The notes under the pieces: generated by a model
What the model was told of the DNA's origin: nothing
What the model saw: the letters and a program-made list of their open reading frames with translations, nothing else
The model's database searches: none
Shown: piece by piece, positions 35,650 through 50,500 of the stretch
How the letters are laid out: each line of letters opens with the position of its first letter
Position numbering within the stretch: the first letter of the stretch is position 1
From: Sabellastarte sp. h YS-2021
Lineage: Eukaryota > Annelida > Polychaeta > Sabellida > Sabellidae
Length of the DNA: 64,000 bases
Assembly (NCBI GenBank): GCA_964017235.1
Contig: OZ024936.1
Coordinates: forward strand, 44,319,028 to 44,383,027
Direction: 5' to 3'
Program-made: the position numbers and the translations under genes

Positions 35650-38600
35650 TAATGTCTGTTAGGCCAAAACTTTGTAAATGAGTGCAAAAATTGTGGTTAC
35701 AGATTGCACCGTATTTTGGTCATTTTTTTAAGGTCCGGCCCTGTCGAATATGTCAGATTTTACAAGTTTTATTTACCCTTAATTTTTGCCCATTACTCAT
35801 TCTATTACAACCTCTGAGCTTAGTTATAATGTTTGTAAGGTCTAAAATTTATGTCCGAATGCAAAATCTCGGCTCCAGATGGCGCTGTAATTTTGTCTGC
35901 TTTCCAGGGCCGTCACTGTCAAAAATGGCAGATTTTTCCAAGTGTTATTTTCTATTCATTGTCACCCAATACTCGCTCAGTAAAAACATCTGAGTGCAGT
36001 ACTAATGTCTGTTAGGCCAAAAGTTTGCAAATGAGTGCAAAAATTGTGGTTACAGATTCCACCATATTTTTGTCATTTTTTTAAGGTCCGGCCCTGTCGA
36101 ATATGTCAGATTTTGCAAGTTTAATTTACCCTTAATTTTTCCCCAGTACTCATTCTATTACAACCTCTGAGCTTAGTAATAATGTTTGTAAGACCTAAAA
36201 TTTATGTCTAAATGCAAAATCTCGGCTCCAGATGGCACTGTAATTTTGTCTGCTTTCCAGGGCCGGCACTGTCAAAAATGGCAGATTTTTCCAAGTGTTC
36301 TTTTCTATTCATTGTCGCCCAATACTCGCTCAGTAAGAATCCCTGAGTGCAGTAGTAATGTCTGTTAGGCCAAAACTTTGCATATGATTGCAAAAATTGT
36401 GGTTACAGATTGCACCGTATTTTGGTCATTTTTTTAAGGTCCGTCCCTGTCGAATATGTCAGATTTTGCAAGTTTTATTTACCCTTACTTTTTGCCCAGT
36501 ATTCATTCTATTACAACCACTGAGCTTAGTTATAATGTTTGTAAGGCCTAAAATTTATGTCCGAATGTAAAATCTTGGCTCCAGATGGCACTGTAATTTT
36601 GTCTGCTTTCCAGGGCCGGCACTGGCGAAAATGGCAGATTTTTCCAAGTGTTATTTTCTATTCATTGTCGCCCAATACTCGCTCAGTAAGAACCTCTGAG
36701 TGCAGTACTAATGTCTGTTAGGCCAAAAGTTTGCAAATGAGTGCAAAAATTGTGGTTACAGATTCCACCATATTTTTGTCATTTTTTTAAGGTCCGGCCC
36801 TGTCGAATATGTCAGATTTTGCAAGTTTAATTTACCCTTAATTTTTCCCCAGTACTCATTCTATTACAACCTCTGAGCTTAGTAATAATGTTTGTAAGGT
36901 CTAAAATTTATGTCCGAATGCAAAATCTCGGCTCCAGATGGCACTGTAATTTTGTCTGCTTTCCAGGGCCGTCACTGTCAAATATGGCAGATTTTTCCAA
37001 GTGTTATTTTCTATTCATTGTCACCCAATACTCGCTCAGTAAGAACATCTGAGTGCAGTACTAATGTCTGTTAGGCCAAAACTTTGGAAATGATTGCAAA
37101 AATTGTGGTTACAGATTCCACCATATTTTTGTCATTTTTTTAAGGTCCGGCCCTGTCGAATATGTCAGATTTTGCAAGTTTAATTTACCCTTAATTTTTC
37201 CCCAGTACTCATTCTATTACAACCTCTGAGCTTAGTAATAATGTTTGTAAGGCCTAAAATTTATGTCCGAATGCAAAATCTCGGCTCCAGATGGCACTGT
37301 AATTTTGTCTGCTTTCCAGGGCCGGCACTGTCAAAAATGGCAGATTTTTCCAAGTGTTCTTTTCTATTCATTGTCGCCCAATACTCGCTCAGTAAGAATC
37401 CCTGAGTGCAGTAGTAATGTCGGTTAGACCAAAACTTTGCATATGATTGCAAAAATTGTGGTTACAGATTGCACCGTATTTTGGTCATTTTTTTAAGGTC
37501 CGGCCCTGTCGAATATGTCAGATTTTGCAAGTTTTATTTACCCTTACTTTTTGCCCAGTATTCATTCTGTTACAACCACTGAGCTTAGTTATAATGTTTG
37601 TAAGGCCTAAAATTTATGTCCGAATGCAAAATCTTGGCTCCAGATGGCACTGTAATTTTGTCTGCTTTCCAGGGCCGGCACTGTCGAAAATGGCAGATTT
37701 TTCCAAGTGTTATTTTCTATTCATTGTCGCCAAATACTCGCTCAGTAAGAACCTCTGAGTGCAGTAGTAATGTCTGTTAGGCCAAAACTTTGCAAATGAG
37801 TGCAAAAATTGTGGTTACAGATTGCACCGTATTTTGGTCATTTTTTTAAGGTCCGGCCCTGTCGAATATGTCAGATTTTGCAAGTTTTATTTACCCTTAA
37901 TTTTTCCCCAGTACTCATTCTATTACAACCTCTGAGCTTAGTAATAATGTTTGTAAGGCCTAAAATTTATGTCCGAATGCAAAATCTCGGCTCCAGATGG
38001 CACTGTAATTTTGTCTGCTTTCCAGGTCCGGCACTGTCAAAAATGGCAGATTTTTCCAAGTGTTATTTTCTATTCATTGTCGCCAAATACTCGCTCAGTA
38101 AGAACCCCTAAGTGCAGTAGTAATGTCTGTTAGGCCAAAACTTTGTAAATGAGTGCAAAAATTGTGGTTACAGATTGCACCGTATTTTGGTCATTTTTTT
38201 AAGGTCCGGCCCTGTCGAATATGTCAGATTTTACAAGTTTTATTTACCCTTAATTTTTGCCCAGTACTCATTCTATTACAACCTCTGAGCTTAGTTATAA
38301 TGTTTGTAAGGTCTAAAATTTATGTCCGAATGCAAAATCTCGGCTCTAGATGGCACTATAATTTTGTCTGCTTTCCAGGGCCGTCACTGTCAAAAATGGC
38401 AGATTTTTCCAAGTGTTATTTTCTATTCATTGTCACCCAATACTCGCTCAGTAAGAACATCTGATGCAGTACTAATGTCTGTTAGGCCAAAAGTTTGCAA
38501 ATGAGTGCAAAAATTGTGGTTACAGATTCCACCATATTTTTGTCATTTTTTTAAGGTCCGGCCCTGTCGAATATGTCAGATTTTGCAAGTTTAATTTACC

Positions 38601-41600
38601 CTTAATTTTTCCCCAGTACTCATTCTATTACAACCTCTGAGCTTAGTAATAATGTTTGTAAGGCCTAAAATTTATGTCCGAATGCAAAATCTCGGCTCCA
38701 GATGGCACTGTAATATTGTCTGCTTTCCAGGGCCGGCACTGTCAAAAATGGCAGATTTTTCCAAGTGTTCTTTTCTATTCATTGTCGCCCAATACTCGCT
38801 CAGTAAGAATCCCTGAGTGCAGTAGTAATGTCGGTTAGACCAAAACTTTGCATATGATTGCAAAAATTGTGGTTACAGATTGCACCGTATTTTGGTCATT
38901 TTTTTAAGGTCCGGCCCTGTCGAATATGTCAGATTTTGCAAGTTTTATTTACCCTTACTTTTTGCCCAGTATTCATTCTGTTACAACCACTGAGCTTAGT
39001 TATAATGTTTGTAAGGCCTAAAATTTATGTCCGAATGCAAAATCTTGGCTCCAGATGGCACTGTAATTTTGTCTGCTTTCCAGGGCCGGCACTGTCGAAA
39101 ATGGCAGATTTTTCCAAGTGTTATTTTCTATTCATTGTCGCCAAATACTCGCTCAGTAAGAACCTCTGAGTGCAGTAGTAATGTCTGTTAGGCCAAAACT
39201 TTGCAAATGAGTGCAAAAATTGTGGTTACAGATTGCACCGTATTTTGGTCATTTTTTTAAGGTCCGGCCCTGTCGAATATGTCAGATTTTGCAAGTTTTA
39301 TTTACCCTTAATTTTTCCCCAGTACTCATTCTATTACAACCTCTGAGCTTAGTTATAATGTTTGTAAGGTCTAAAATTTATGTCCGAATGCAAAATCTCG
39401 GCTCCAGATGGCACTGTAATTTTGTCTGCTTTCCAGGGCCGTCACTGTCAAAAATGGCAGATTTTTCCAAGTGTTATTTTCTATTCATTGTCACCCAATA
39501 CTCGCTCAGTAAGAACATCTGATGCAGTACTAATGTCTGTTAGGCCAAAAGTTTGCAAATGAGTGCAAAAATTGTGGTTACAGATTCCACCATATTTTTG
39601 TCATTTTTTTAAGGTCCGGCCCTGTCGAATATGTCAGATTTTGCAAGTTTAATTTACCCTTAATTTTTCCCCAGTACTCATTCTATTACAACCTCTGAGC
39701 TTAGTAATAATGTTTGTAAGGTCTAAAATTTATGTCCGAATGCAAAATCTCGGCTCCAGATGGCACTGTAATTTTGTCTGCTTTCCAGGGCCGTCACTGT
39801 CAAATATGGCAGATTTTTCCAAGTGTTATTTTCTATTCATTGTCACCCAATACTCGCTCAGTAAGAACATCTGAGTGCAGTACTAATGTCTGTTAGGCCA
39901 AAACTTTGGAAATGATTGCAAAAATTGTGGTTACAGATTCCACCATATTTTTGTCATTTTTTTAAGGTCCGGCCCTGTCGAATATGTCAGATTTTGCAAG
40001 TTTAATTTACCCTTAATTTTTCCCCAGTACTCATTCTATTACAACCTCTGAGCTTAGTAATAATGTTTGTAAGGCCTAAAATTTATGTCCGAATGCAAAA
40101 TCTCGGCTCCAGATGGCACTGTAATTTTGTCTGCTTTCCAGGGCCGGTACTGTCAAAAATGGCAGATTTTTCCAAGTGTTCTTTTCTATTCATTGTCGCC
40201 CAATACTCGCTCAGTAAGAATCCCTGAGTGCAGTACTAATGTCTGTTAGGCCAAAAGTTTGCAAATGAGTGCAAAAATTGTGGTTACAGATTCCACCATA
40301 TTTTTTGTCATTTTTTAAAGGTCCGGCCCTGTCGAATATGGCAGATTTTGCAAGTTTAATTTACCCTTAATTTTTCCCCAGTACTCATTCTATTACAACC
40401 TCTGAGCTTAGTAATAATGTTTGTAAGGTCTAAAATTTATGTCCGAATGCAAAATCTCGGCTCCAGATGGCACTGTAATTTTGTCTGCTTTCCAGGGCCG
40501 GCACTGTCAAAAATGGCAGATTTTTCCAAGTGTTATTTTCTATTCATTGTCGCCAAATACTCGCTCAGTAAGAACCCCTAAGTGCAGTAGTAATGTCTGT
40601 TAGGCCAAAACTTTGTAAATGAGTGCAAAAATTGTGGTTACAGATTGCACCGTATTTTGGTCATTTTTTTAAGGTCCGGCCCTGTCGAATATGTCAGATT
40701 TTACAAGTTTTATTTACCCTTAATTTTTGCCCATTACTCATTCTATTACAACCTCTGAGCTTAGTTATAATGTTTGTAAGGTCTAAAATTTATGTCCGAA
40801 TGCAAAATCTCGGCTCCAGATGGCGCTGTAATTTTGTCTGCTTTCCAGGGCCGTCACTGTCAAAAATGGCAGATTTTTCCAAGTGTTATTTTCTATTCAT
40901 TGTCACCCAATACTCGCTCAGTAAGAACATCTGAGTGCAGTACTAATGTCTGTTAGGCCAAAAGTTTGCAAATGAGTGCAAAAATTGTGGTTACAGATTC
41001 CACCATATTTTTGTCATTTTTTTAAGGTCCGGCCCTGTCGAATATGTCAGATTTTGCAAGTTTAATTTACCCTTAATTTTTCCCCAGTACTCATTCTATT
41101 ACAACCTCTGAGCTTAGTAATAATGTTTGTAAGACCTAAAATTTATGTCTAAATGCAAAATCTCGGCTCCAGATGGCACTGTAATTTTGTCTGCTTTCCA
41201 GGGCCGGCACTGTCAAAAATGGCAGATTTTTCCAAGTGTTCTTTTCTATTCATTGTCGCCCAATACTCGCTCAGTAAGAATCCCTGAGTGCAGTAGTAAT
41301 GTCTGTTAGGCCAAAACTTTGCATATGATTGCAAAAATTGTGGTTACAGATTGCACCGTATTTTGGTCATTTTTTTAAGGTCCGGCCCTGTCGAATATGT
41401 CAGATTTTGCAAGTTTTATTTACCCTTACTTTTTGCCCAGTATTCATTCTATTACAACCACTGAGCTTAGTTATAATGTTTGTAAGGCCTAAAATTTATG
41501 TCCGAATGTAAAATCTTGGCTCCAGATGGCACTGTAATTTTGTCTGCTTTCCAGGGCCGGCACTGGCGAAAATGGCAGATTTTTCCAAGTGTTATTTTCT

Positions 41601-44507
41601 ATTCATTGTCGCCCAATACTCGCTCAGTAAGAACCTCTGAGTGCAGTACTAATGTCTGTTAGGCCAAAAGTTTGCAAATGAGTGCAAAAATTGTGGTTAC
41701 AGATTCCACCATATTTTTGTCATTTTTTTAAGGTCCGGCCCTGTCGAATATGTCAGATTTTGCAAGTTTAATTTACCCTTAATTTTTCCCCAGTACTCAT
41801 TCTATTACAACCTCTGAGCTTAGTAATAATGTTTGTAAGGTCTAAAATTTATGTCCGAATGCAAAATCTCGGCTCCAGATGGCACTGTAATTTTGTCTGC
41901 TTTCCAGGGCCGTCACTGTCAAATATGGCAGATTTTTCCAAGTGTTATTTTCTATTCATTGTCACCCAATACTCGCTCAGTAAGAACATCTGAGTGCAGT
42001 ACTAATGTCTGTTAGGCCAAAACTTTGGAAATGATTGCAAAAATTGTGGTTACAGATTCCACCATATTTTTGTCATTTTTTTAAGGTCCGGCCCTGTCGA
42101 ATATGTCAGATTTTGCAAGTTTAATTTACCCTTAATTTTTCCCCAGTACTCATTCTATTACAACCTCTGAGCTTAGTAATAATGTTTGTAAGGCCTAAAA
42201 TTTATGTCCGAATGCAAAATCTCGGCTCCAGATGGCACTGTAATATTGTCTGCTTTCCAGGGCCGGCACTGTCAAAAATGGCAGATTTTTCCAAGTGTTC
42301 TTTTCTATTCATTGTCGCCCAATACTCGCTCAGTAAGAATCCCTGAGTGCAGTAGTAATGTCGGTTAGACCAAAACTTTGCATATGATTGCAAAAATTGT
42401 GGTTACAGATTGCACCGTATTTTGGTCATTTTTTTAAGGTCCGGCCCTGTCGAATATGTCAGATTTTGCAAGTTTTATTTACCCTTACTTTTTGCCCAGT
42501 ATTCATTCTGTTACAACCACTGAGCTTAGTTATAATGTTTGTAAGGCCTAAAATTTATGTCCGAATGCAAAATCTTGGCTCCAGATGGCACTGTAATTTT
42601 GTCTGCTTTCCAGGGCCGGCACTGTCGAAAATGGCAGATTTTTCCAAGTGTTATTTTCTATTCATTGTCGCCAAATACTCGCTCAGTAAGAACCTCTGAG
42701 TGCAGTAGTAATGTCTGTTAGGCCAAAACTTTGCAAATGAGTGCAAAAATTGTGGTTACAGATTGCACCGTATTTTGGTCATTTTTTTAAGGTCCGGCCC
42801 TGTCGAATATGTCAGATTTTGCAAGTTTTATTTACCCTTAATTTTTCCCCAGTACTCATTCTATTACAACCTCTGAGCTTAGTAATAATGTTTGTAAGGC
42901 CTAAAATTTATGTCCGAATGCAAAATCTCGGCTCCAGATGGCACTGTAATTTTGTCTGCTTTCCAGGGCCGGTACTGTCAAAAATGGCAGATTTTTCCAA
43001 GTGTTCTTTTCTATTCATTGTCGCCCAATACTCGCTCAGTAAGAATCCCTGAGTGCAGTAGTAATGTCGGTTAGGCCAAAACTTTGCATATGATTGCAAA
43101 AATTGTGGTTACAGATTGCACCATATTTTGGTCATTTTTTTAAGGTCCAGCCCTGTCGAATATGTCAGATTTTGCAAGTTTTATTTACCCTTACTTTTTG
43201 CCCAGTATTCATTCTATTACAACCACTGAGCTTAGTTATAATGTTTGTAAGGCCTAAAATTTATGTCCGAATGCAAAATCTTGGCTCCAGATGGCACTGT
43301 AATTTTGTCTGCTTTCCAGGGCCGGCACTGTCGAAAATGGCAGATTTTTCCAAGTGTTATTTTCTATTCATTGTCGCCCAATACTCGCTCAGTAAGAACC
43401 TCTGAGTGCAGTACTAATGTCTGTTAGGCCAAAAGTTTGCAAATGAGTGCAAAAATTGTGGTTACAGATTCCACCATATTTTTTGTCATTTTTTAAAGGT
43501 CCGGCCCTGTCGAATATGGCAGATTTTGCAAGTTTAATTTACCCTTAATTTTTCCCCAGTACTCATTCTATTACAACCTCTGAGCTTAGTAATAATGTTT
43601 GTAAGGCCTAAAATTTATGTCCGAATGCAAAATCTCGGCTCCAGATGGCACTGTAATTTTGTCTGCTTTCCAGGGCCGGCACTGTCAAAAATGGCAGATT
43701 TTTCCAAGTGTTATTTTCTATTCATTGTCGCCAAATACTCGCTCAGTAAGAACCCCTAAGTGCAGTAGTAATGTCTGTTAGGCCAAAACTTTGTAAATGA
43801 GTGCAAAAATTGTGGTTACAGATTGCACCGTATTTTGGTCATTTTTTTAAGGTCCGGCCCTGTCGAATATGTCAGATTTTACAAGTTTTATTTACCCTTA
43901 ATTTTTGCCCATTACTCATTCTATTACAACCTCTGAGCTTAGTTATAATGTTTGTAAGGTCTAAAATTTATGTCCGAATGCAAAATCTCGGCTCCAGATG
44001 GCACTGTAATTTTGTCTGCTTTCCAGGGCCGTAACTGTCAAAAATGGCAGATTTTTCCAAGTGTTATTTTCTATTCATTGTCACCCAATACTCGCTCAGT
44101 AAGAACATCTGAGTGCAGTACTAATGTCTGTTAGGCCAAAAGTTTGCAAATGAGTGCAAAAATTGTGGTTACAGATTCCACCATATTTTTGTCATTTTTT
44201 TAAGGTCCGGCCCTGTCGAATATGTCAGATTTTGCAAGTTTAATTTACCCTTAATTTTTCCCCAGTACTCATTCTATTACAACCTCTGAGCTTAGTAATA
44301 ATGTTTGTAAGACCTAAAATTTATGTCTAAATGCAAAATCTCGGCTCCAGATGGCACTGTAATTTTGTCTGCTTTCCAGGGCCGGCACTGTCAAAAATGG
44401 CAGATTTTTCCAAGTGTTCTTTTCTATTCATTGTCGCCCAATACTCGCTCAGTAAGAATCCCTGAGTGCAGTAGTAATGTCTGTTAGGCCAAAACTTTGC
44501 ATATGAT

Positions 44508-47500
44508 TGCAAAAATTGTGGTTACAGATTGCACCGTATTTTGGTCATTTTTTTAAGGTCCGGCCCTGTCGAATATGTCAGATTTTGCAAGTTTTATTTA
44601 CCCTTACTTTTTGCCCAGTATTCATTCTGTTACAACCACTGAGCTTAGTTATAATGTTTGTAAGGCCTAAAATTTATGTCCGAATGCAAAATCTTGGCTC
44701 CAGATGGCACTGTAATTTTGTCTGCTTTCCAGGGCCGGCACTGTCGAAAATGGCAGATTTTTCCAAGTGTTATTTTCTATTCATTGTCGCCAAATACTCG
44801 CTCAGTAAGAACCTCTGAGTGCAGTAGTAATGTCTGTTAGGCCAAAACTTTGCAAATGAGTGCAAAAATTGTGGTTACAGATTGCACCGTATTTTGGTCA
44901 TTTTTTTAAGGTCCGGCCCTGTCGAATATGTCAGATTTTGCAAGTTTTATTTACCCTTAATTTTTCCCCAGTACTCATTCTATTACAACCTCTGAGCTTA
45001 GTAATAATGTTTGTAAGGCCTAAAATTTATGTCCGAATGCAAAATCTCGGCTCCAGATGGCACTGTAATTTTGTCTGCTTTCCAGGGCCGGCACTGTCAA
45101 AAATGGCAGATTTTTCCAAGTGTTATTTTCTATTCATTGTCGCCAAATACTCGCTCAGTAAGAACCCCTGAGTGCAGTAGTAATGTCTGTTAGGCCAAAA
45201 CTTTGTAAATGAGTGCAAAAATTGTGGTTACAGATTGCACCGTATTTTGGTCATTTTTTTAAGGTCCGGCCCTGTCGAATATGTCAGATTTTACAAGTTT
45301 TATTTACCCTTAATTTTTGCCCAGTACTCATTCTATTACAACCTCTGAGCTTAGTTATAATGTTTGTAAGGTCTAAAATTTATGTCCGAATGCAAAATCT
45401 CGGCTCTAGATGGCACTGTAATATTGTCTGCTTTCCAGGGCCGGCACTGTCAAAAATGGCAGATTTTTCCAAGTGTTCTTTTCTATTCATTGTCGCCCAA
45501 TACTCGCTCAGTAAGAATCCCTGAGTGCAGTAGTAATGTCGGTTAGACCAAAACTTTGCATATGATTGCAAAAATTGTGGTTACAGATTGCACCGTATTT
45601 TGGTCATTTTTTTAAGGTCCGGCCCTGTCGAATATGTCAGATTTTGCAAGTTTAATTTACCCTTACTTTTTGCCCAGTACTCATTCTATTACAACCACTG
45701 AGCTTAGTAATAATGTTTGTAAGGCCTAAAATTTATGTCCGAATGCAAAATCTTGGCTCCGGATGGCACTGTAATTTTGTCTGCTTTCCAGGGCCGGCAC
45801 TGTCGAAAATGGCAGATTTTTCCAAGTGTTATTTTCTATTCATTGTCGCCAAATACTCGCTCAGTAAGAACCTCTGAGTGCAGTAGTAATGTCTGTTAGG
45901 CCAAAACTTTGCAAATGAGTGCAAAAATTGTGGTTACAGATTGCACCGTATTTTGGTCATTTTTTTAAGGTCCGGCCCTGTCGAATATGTCAGATTTTGC
46001 AAGTTTTATTTACCCTTAATTTTTCCCCAGTACTCATTCTATTACAACCTCTGAGCTTAGTTATAATGTTTGTAAGGTCTAAAATTTATGTCCGAATGCA
46101 AAATCTCGGCTCCAGATGGCACTGTAATTTTGTCTGCTTTCCAGGGCCGTCACTGTCAAAAATGGCAGATTTTTCCAAGTGTTATTTTCTATTCATTGTC
46201 ACCCAATACTCGCTCAGTAAGAACATCTGATGCAGTACTAATGTCTGTTAGGCCAAAAGTTTGCAAATGAGTGCAAAAATTGTGGTTACAGATTCCACCA
46301 TATTTTTGTCATTTTTTTAAGGTCCGGCCCTGTCGAATATGTCAGATTTTGCAAGTTTAATTTACCCTTAATTTTTCCCCAGTACTCATTCTATTACAAC
46401 CTCTGAGCTTAGTAATAATGTTTGTAAGGTCTAAAATTTATGTCCGAATGCAAAATCTCGGCTCCAGATGGCACTGTAATTTTGTCTGCTTTCCAGGGCC
46501 GTCACTGTCAAATATGGCAGATTTTTCCAAGTGTTATTTTCTATTCATTGTCACCCAATACTCGCTCAGTAAGAACATCTGAGTGCAGTACTAATGTCTG
46601 TTAGGCCAAAACTTTGGAAATGATTGCAAAAATTGTGGTTACAGATTCCACCATATTTTTGTCATTTTTTTAAGGTCCGGCCCTGTCGAATATGTCAGAT
46701 TTTGCAAGTTTAATTTACCCTTAATTTTTCCCCAGTACTCATTCTATTACAACCTCTGAGCTTAGTAATAATGTTTGTAAGACCTAAAATTTATGTCTAA
46801 ATGCAAAATCTCGGCTCCAGATGGCACTGTAATTTTGTCTGCTTTCCAGGGCCGGCACTGTCAAAAATGGCAGATTTTTCCAAGTGTTCTTTTCTATTCA
46901 TTGTCGCCCAATACTCGCTCAGTAAGAATCCCTGAGTGCAGTAGTAATGTCTGTTAGGCCAAAACTTTGCATATGATTGCAAAAATTGTGGTTACAGATT
47001 GCACCGTATTTTGGTCATTTTTTTAAGGTCCGGCCCTGTCGAATATGTCAGATTTTGCAAGTTTTATTTACCCTTACTTTTTGCCCAGTATTCATTCTAT
47101 TACAACCACTGAGCTTAGTTATAATGTTTGTAAGGCCTAAAATTTATGTCCGAATGTAAAATCTTGGCTCCAGATGGCACTGTAATTTTGTCTGCTTTCC
47201 AGGGCCGGCACTGGCGAAAATGGCAGATTTTTCCAAGTGTTATTTTCTATTCATTGTCGCCCAATACTCGCTCAGTAAGAACCTCTGAGTGCAGTACTAA
47301 TGTCTGTTAGGCCAAAAGTTTGCAAATGAGTGCAAAAATTGTGGTTACAGATTCCACCATATTTTTGTCATTTTTTTAAGGTCCGGCCCTGTCGAATATG
47401 TCAGATTTTGCAAGTTTAATTTACCCTTAATTTTTCCCCAGTACTCATTCTATTACAACCTCTGAGCTTAGTAATAATGTTTGTAAGGTCTAAAATTTAT

Positions 47501-50500
47501 GTCCGAATGCAAAATCTCGGCTCCAGATGGCACTGTAATTTTGTCTGCTTTCCAGGGCCGTCACTGTCAAATATGGCAGATTTTTCCAAGTGTTATTTTC
47601 TATTCATTGTCACCCAATACTCGCTCAGTAAGAACATCTGAGTGCAGTACTAATGTCTGTTAGGCCAAAACTTTGGAAATGATTGCAAAAATTGTGGTTA
47701 CAGATTCCACCATATTTTTGTCATTTTTTTAAGGTCCGGCCCTGTCGAATATGTCAGATTTTGCAAGTTTAATTTACCCTTAATTTTTCCCCAGTACTCA
47801 TTCTATTACAACCTCTGAGCTTAGTAATAATGTTTGTAAGGCCTAAAATTTATGTCCGAATGCAAAATCTCGGCTCCAGATGGCACTGTAATATTGTCTG
47901 CTTTCCAGGGCCGGCACTGTCAAAAATGGCAGATTTTTCCAAGTGTTCTTTTCTATTCATTGTCGCCCAATACTCGCTCAGTAAGAATCCCTGAGTGCAG
48001 TAGTAATGTCGGTTAGACCAAAACTTTGCATATGATTGCAAAAATTGTGGTTACAGATTGCACCGTATTTTGGTCATTTTTTTAAGGTCCGGCCCTGTCG
48101 AATATGTCAGATTTTGCAAGTTTTATTTACCCTTACTTTTTGCCCAGTATTCATTCTGTTACAACCACTGAGCTTAGTTATAATGTTTGTAAGGCCTAAA
48201 ATTTATGTCCGAATGCAAAATCTTGGCTCCAGATGGCACTGTAATTTTGTCTGCTTTCCAGGGCCGGCACTGTCGAAAATGGCAGATTTTTCCAAGTGTT
48301 ATTTTCTATTCATTGTCGCCAAATACTCGCTCAGTAAGAACCTCTGAGTGCAGTAGTAATGTCTGTTAGGCCAAAACTTTGCAAATGAGTGCAAAAATTG
48401 TGGTTACAGATTGCACCGTATTTTGGTCATTTTTTTAAGGTCCGGCCCTGTCGAATATGTCAGATTTTGCAAGTTTTATTTACCCTTAATTTTTCCCCAG
48501 TACTCATTCTATTACAACCTCTGAGCTTAGTAATAATGTTTGTAAGGCCTAAAATTTATGTCCGAATGCAAAATCTCGGCTCCAGATGGCACTGTAATTT
48601 TGTCTGCTTTCCAGGGCCGGTACTGTCAAAAATGGCAGATTTTTCCAAGTGTTCTTTTCTATTCATTGTCGCCCAATACTCGCTCAGTAAGAATCCCTGA
48701 GTGCAGTAGTAATGTCGGTTAGGCCAAAACTTTGCATATGATTGCAAAAATTGTGGTTACAGATTGCACCATATTTTGGTCATTTTTTTAAGGTCCAGCC
48801 CTGTCGAATATGTCAGATTTTGCAAGTTTTATTTACCCTTACTTTTTGCCCAGTATTCATTCTATTACAACCACTGAGCTTAGTTATAATGTTTGTAAGG
48901 CCTAAAATTTATGTCCGAATGCAAAATCTTGGCTCCAGATGGCACTGTAATTTTGTCTGCTTTCCAGGGCCGGCACTGTCGAAAATGGCAGATTTTTCCA
49001 AGTGTTATTTTCTATTCATTGTCGCCCAATACTCGCTCAGTAAGAACCTCTGAGTGCAGTACTAATGTCTGTTAGGCCAAAAGTTTGCAAATGAGTGCAA
49101 AAATTGTGGTTACAGATTCCACCATATTTTTTGTCATTTTTTAAAGGTCCGGCCCTGTCGAATATGGCAGATTTTGCAAGTTTAATTTACCCTTAATTTT
49201 TCCCCAGTACTCATTCTATTACAACCTCTGAGCTTAGTAATAATGTTTGTAAGGCCTAAAATTTATGTCCGAATGCAAAATCTCGGCTCCAGATGGCACT
49301 GTAATTTTGTCTGCTTTCCAGGGCCGGCACTGTCAAAAATGGCAGATTTTTCCAAGTGTTATTTTCTATTCATTGTCGCCAAATACTCGCTCAGTAAGAA
49401 CCCCTAAGTGCAGTAGTAATGTCTGTTAGGCCAAAACTTTGTAAATGAGTGCAAAAATTGTGGTTACAGATTGCACCGTATTTTGGTCATTTTTTTAAGG
49501 TCCGGCCCTGTCGAATATGTCAGATTTTACAAGTTTTATTTACCCTTAATTTTTGCCCATTACTCATTCTATTACAACCTCTGAGCTTAGTTATAATGTT
49601 TGTAAGGTCTAAAATTTATGTCCGAATGCAAAATCTCGGCTCCAGATGGCACTGTAATTTTGTCTGCTTTCCAGGGCCGTAACTGTCAAAAATGGCAGAT
49701 TTTTCCAAGTGTTATTTTCTATTCATTGTCACCCAATACTCGCTCAGTAAGAACATCTGAGTGCAGTACTAATGTCTGTTAGGCCAAAAGTTTGCAAATG
49801 AGTGCAAAAATTGTGGTTACAGATTCCACCATATTTTTGTCATTTTTTTAAGGTCCGGCCCTGTCGAATATGTCAGATTTTGCAAGTTTAATTTACCCTT
49901 AATTTTTCCCCAGTACTCATTCTATTACAACCTCTGAGCTTAGTAATAATGTTTGTAAGACCTAAAATTTATGTCTAAATGCAAAATCTCGGCTCCAGAT
50001 GGCACTGTAATTTTGTCTGCTTTCCAGGGCCGGCACTGTCAAAAATGGCAGATTTTTCCAAGTGTTCTTTTCTATTCATTGTCGCCCAATACTCGCTCAG
50101 TAAGAATCCCTGAGTGCAGTAGTAATGTCTGTTAGGCCAAAACTTTGCATATGATTGCAAAAATTGTGGTTACAGATTGCACCGTATTTTGGTCATTTTT
50201 TTAAGGTCCGGCCCTGTCGAATATGTCAGATTTTGCAAGTTTTATTTACCCTTACTTTTTGCCCAGTATTCATTCTGTTACAACCACTGAGCTTAGTTAT
50301 AATGTTTGTAAGGCCTAAAATTTATGTCCGAATGCAAAATCTTGGCTCCAGATGGCACTGTAATTTTGTCTGCTTTCCAGGGCCGGCACTGTCGAAAATG
50401 GCAGATTTTTCCAAGTGTTATTTTCTATTCATTGTCGCCAAATACTCGCTCAGTAAGAACCTCTGAGTGCAGTAGTAATGTCTGTTAGGCCAAAACTTTG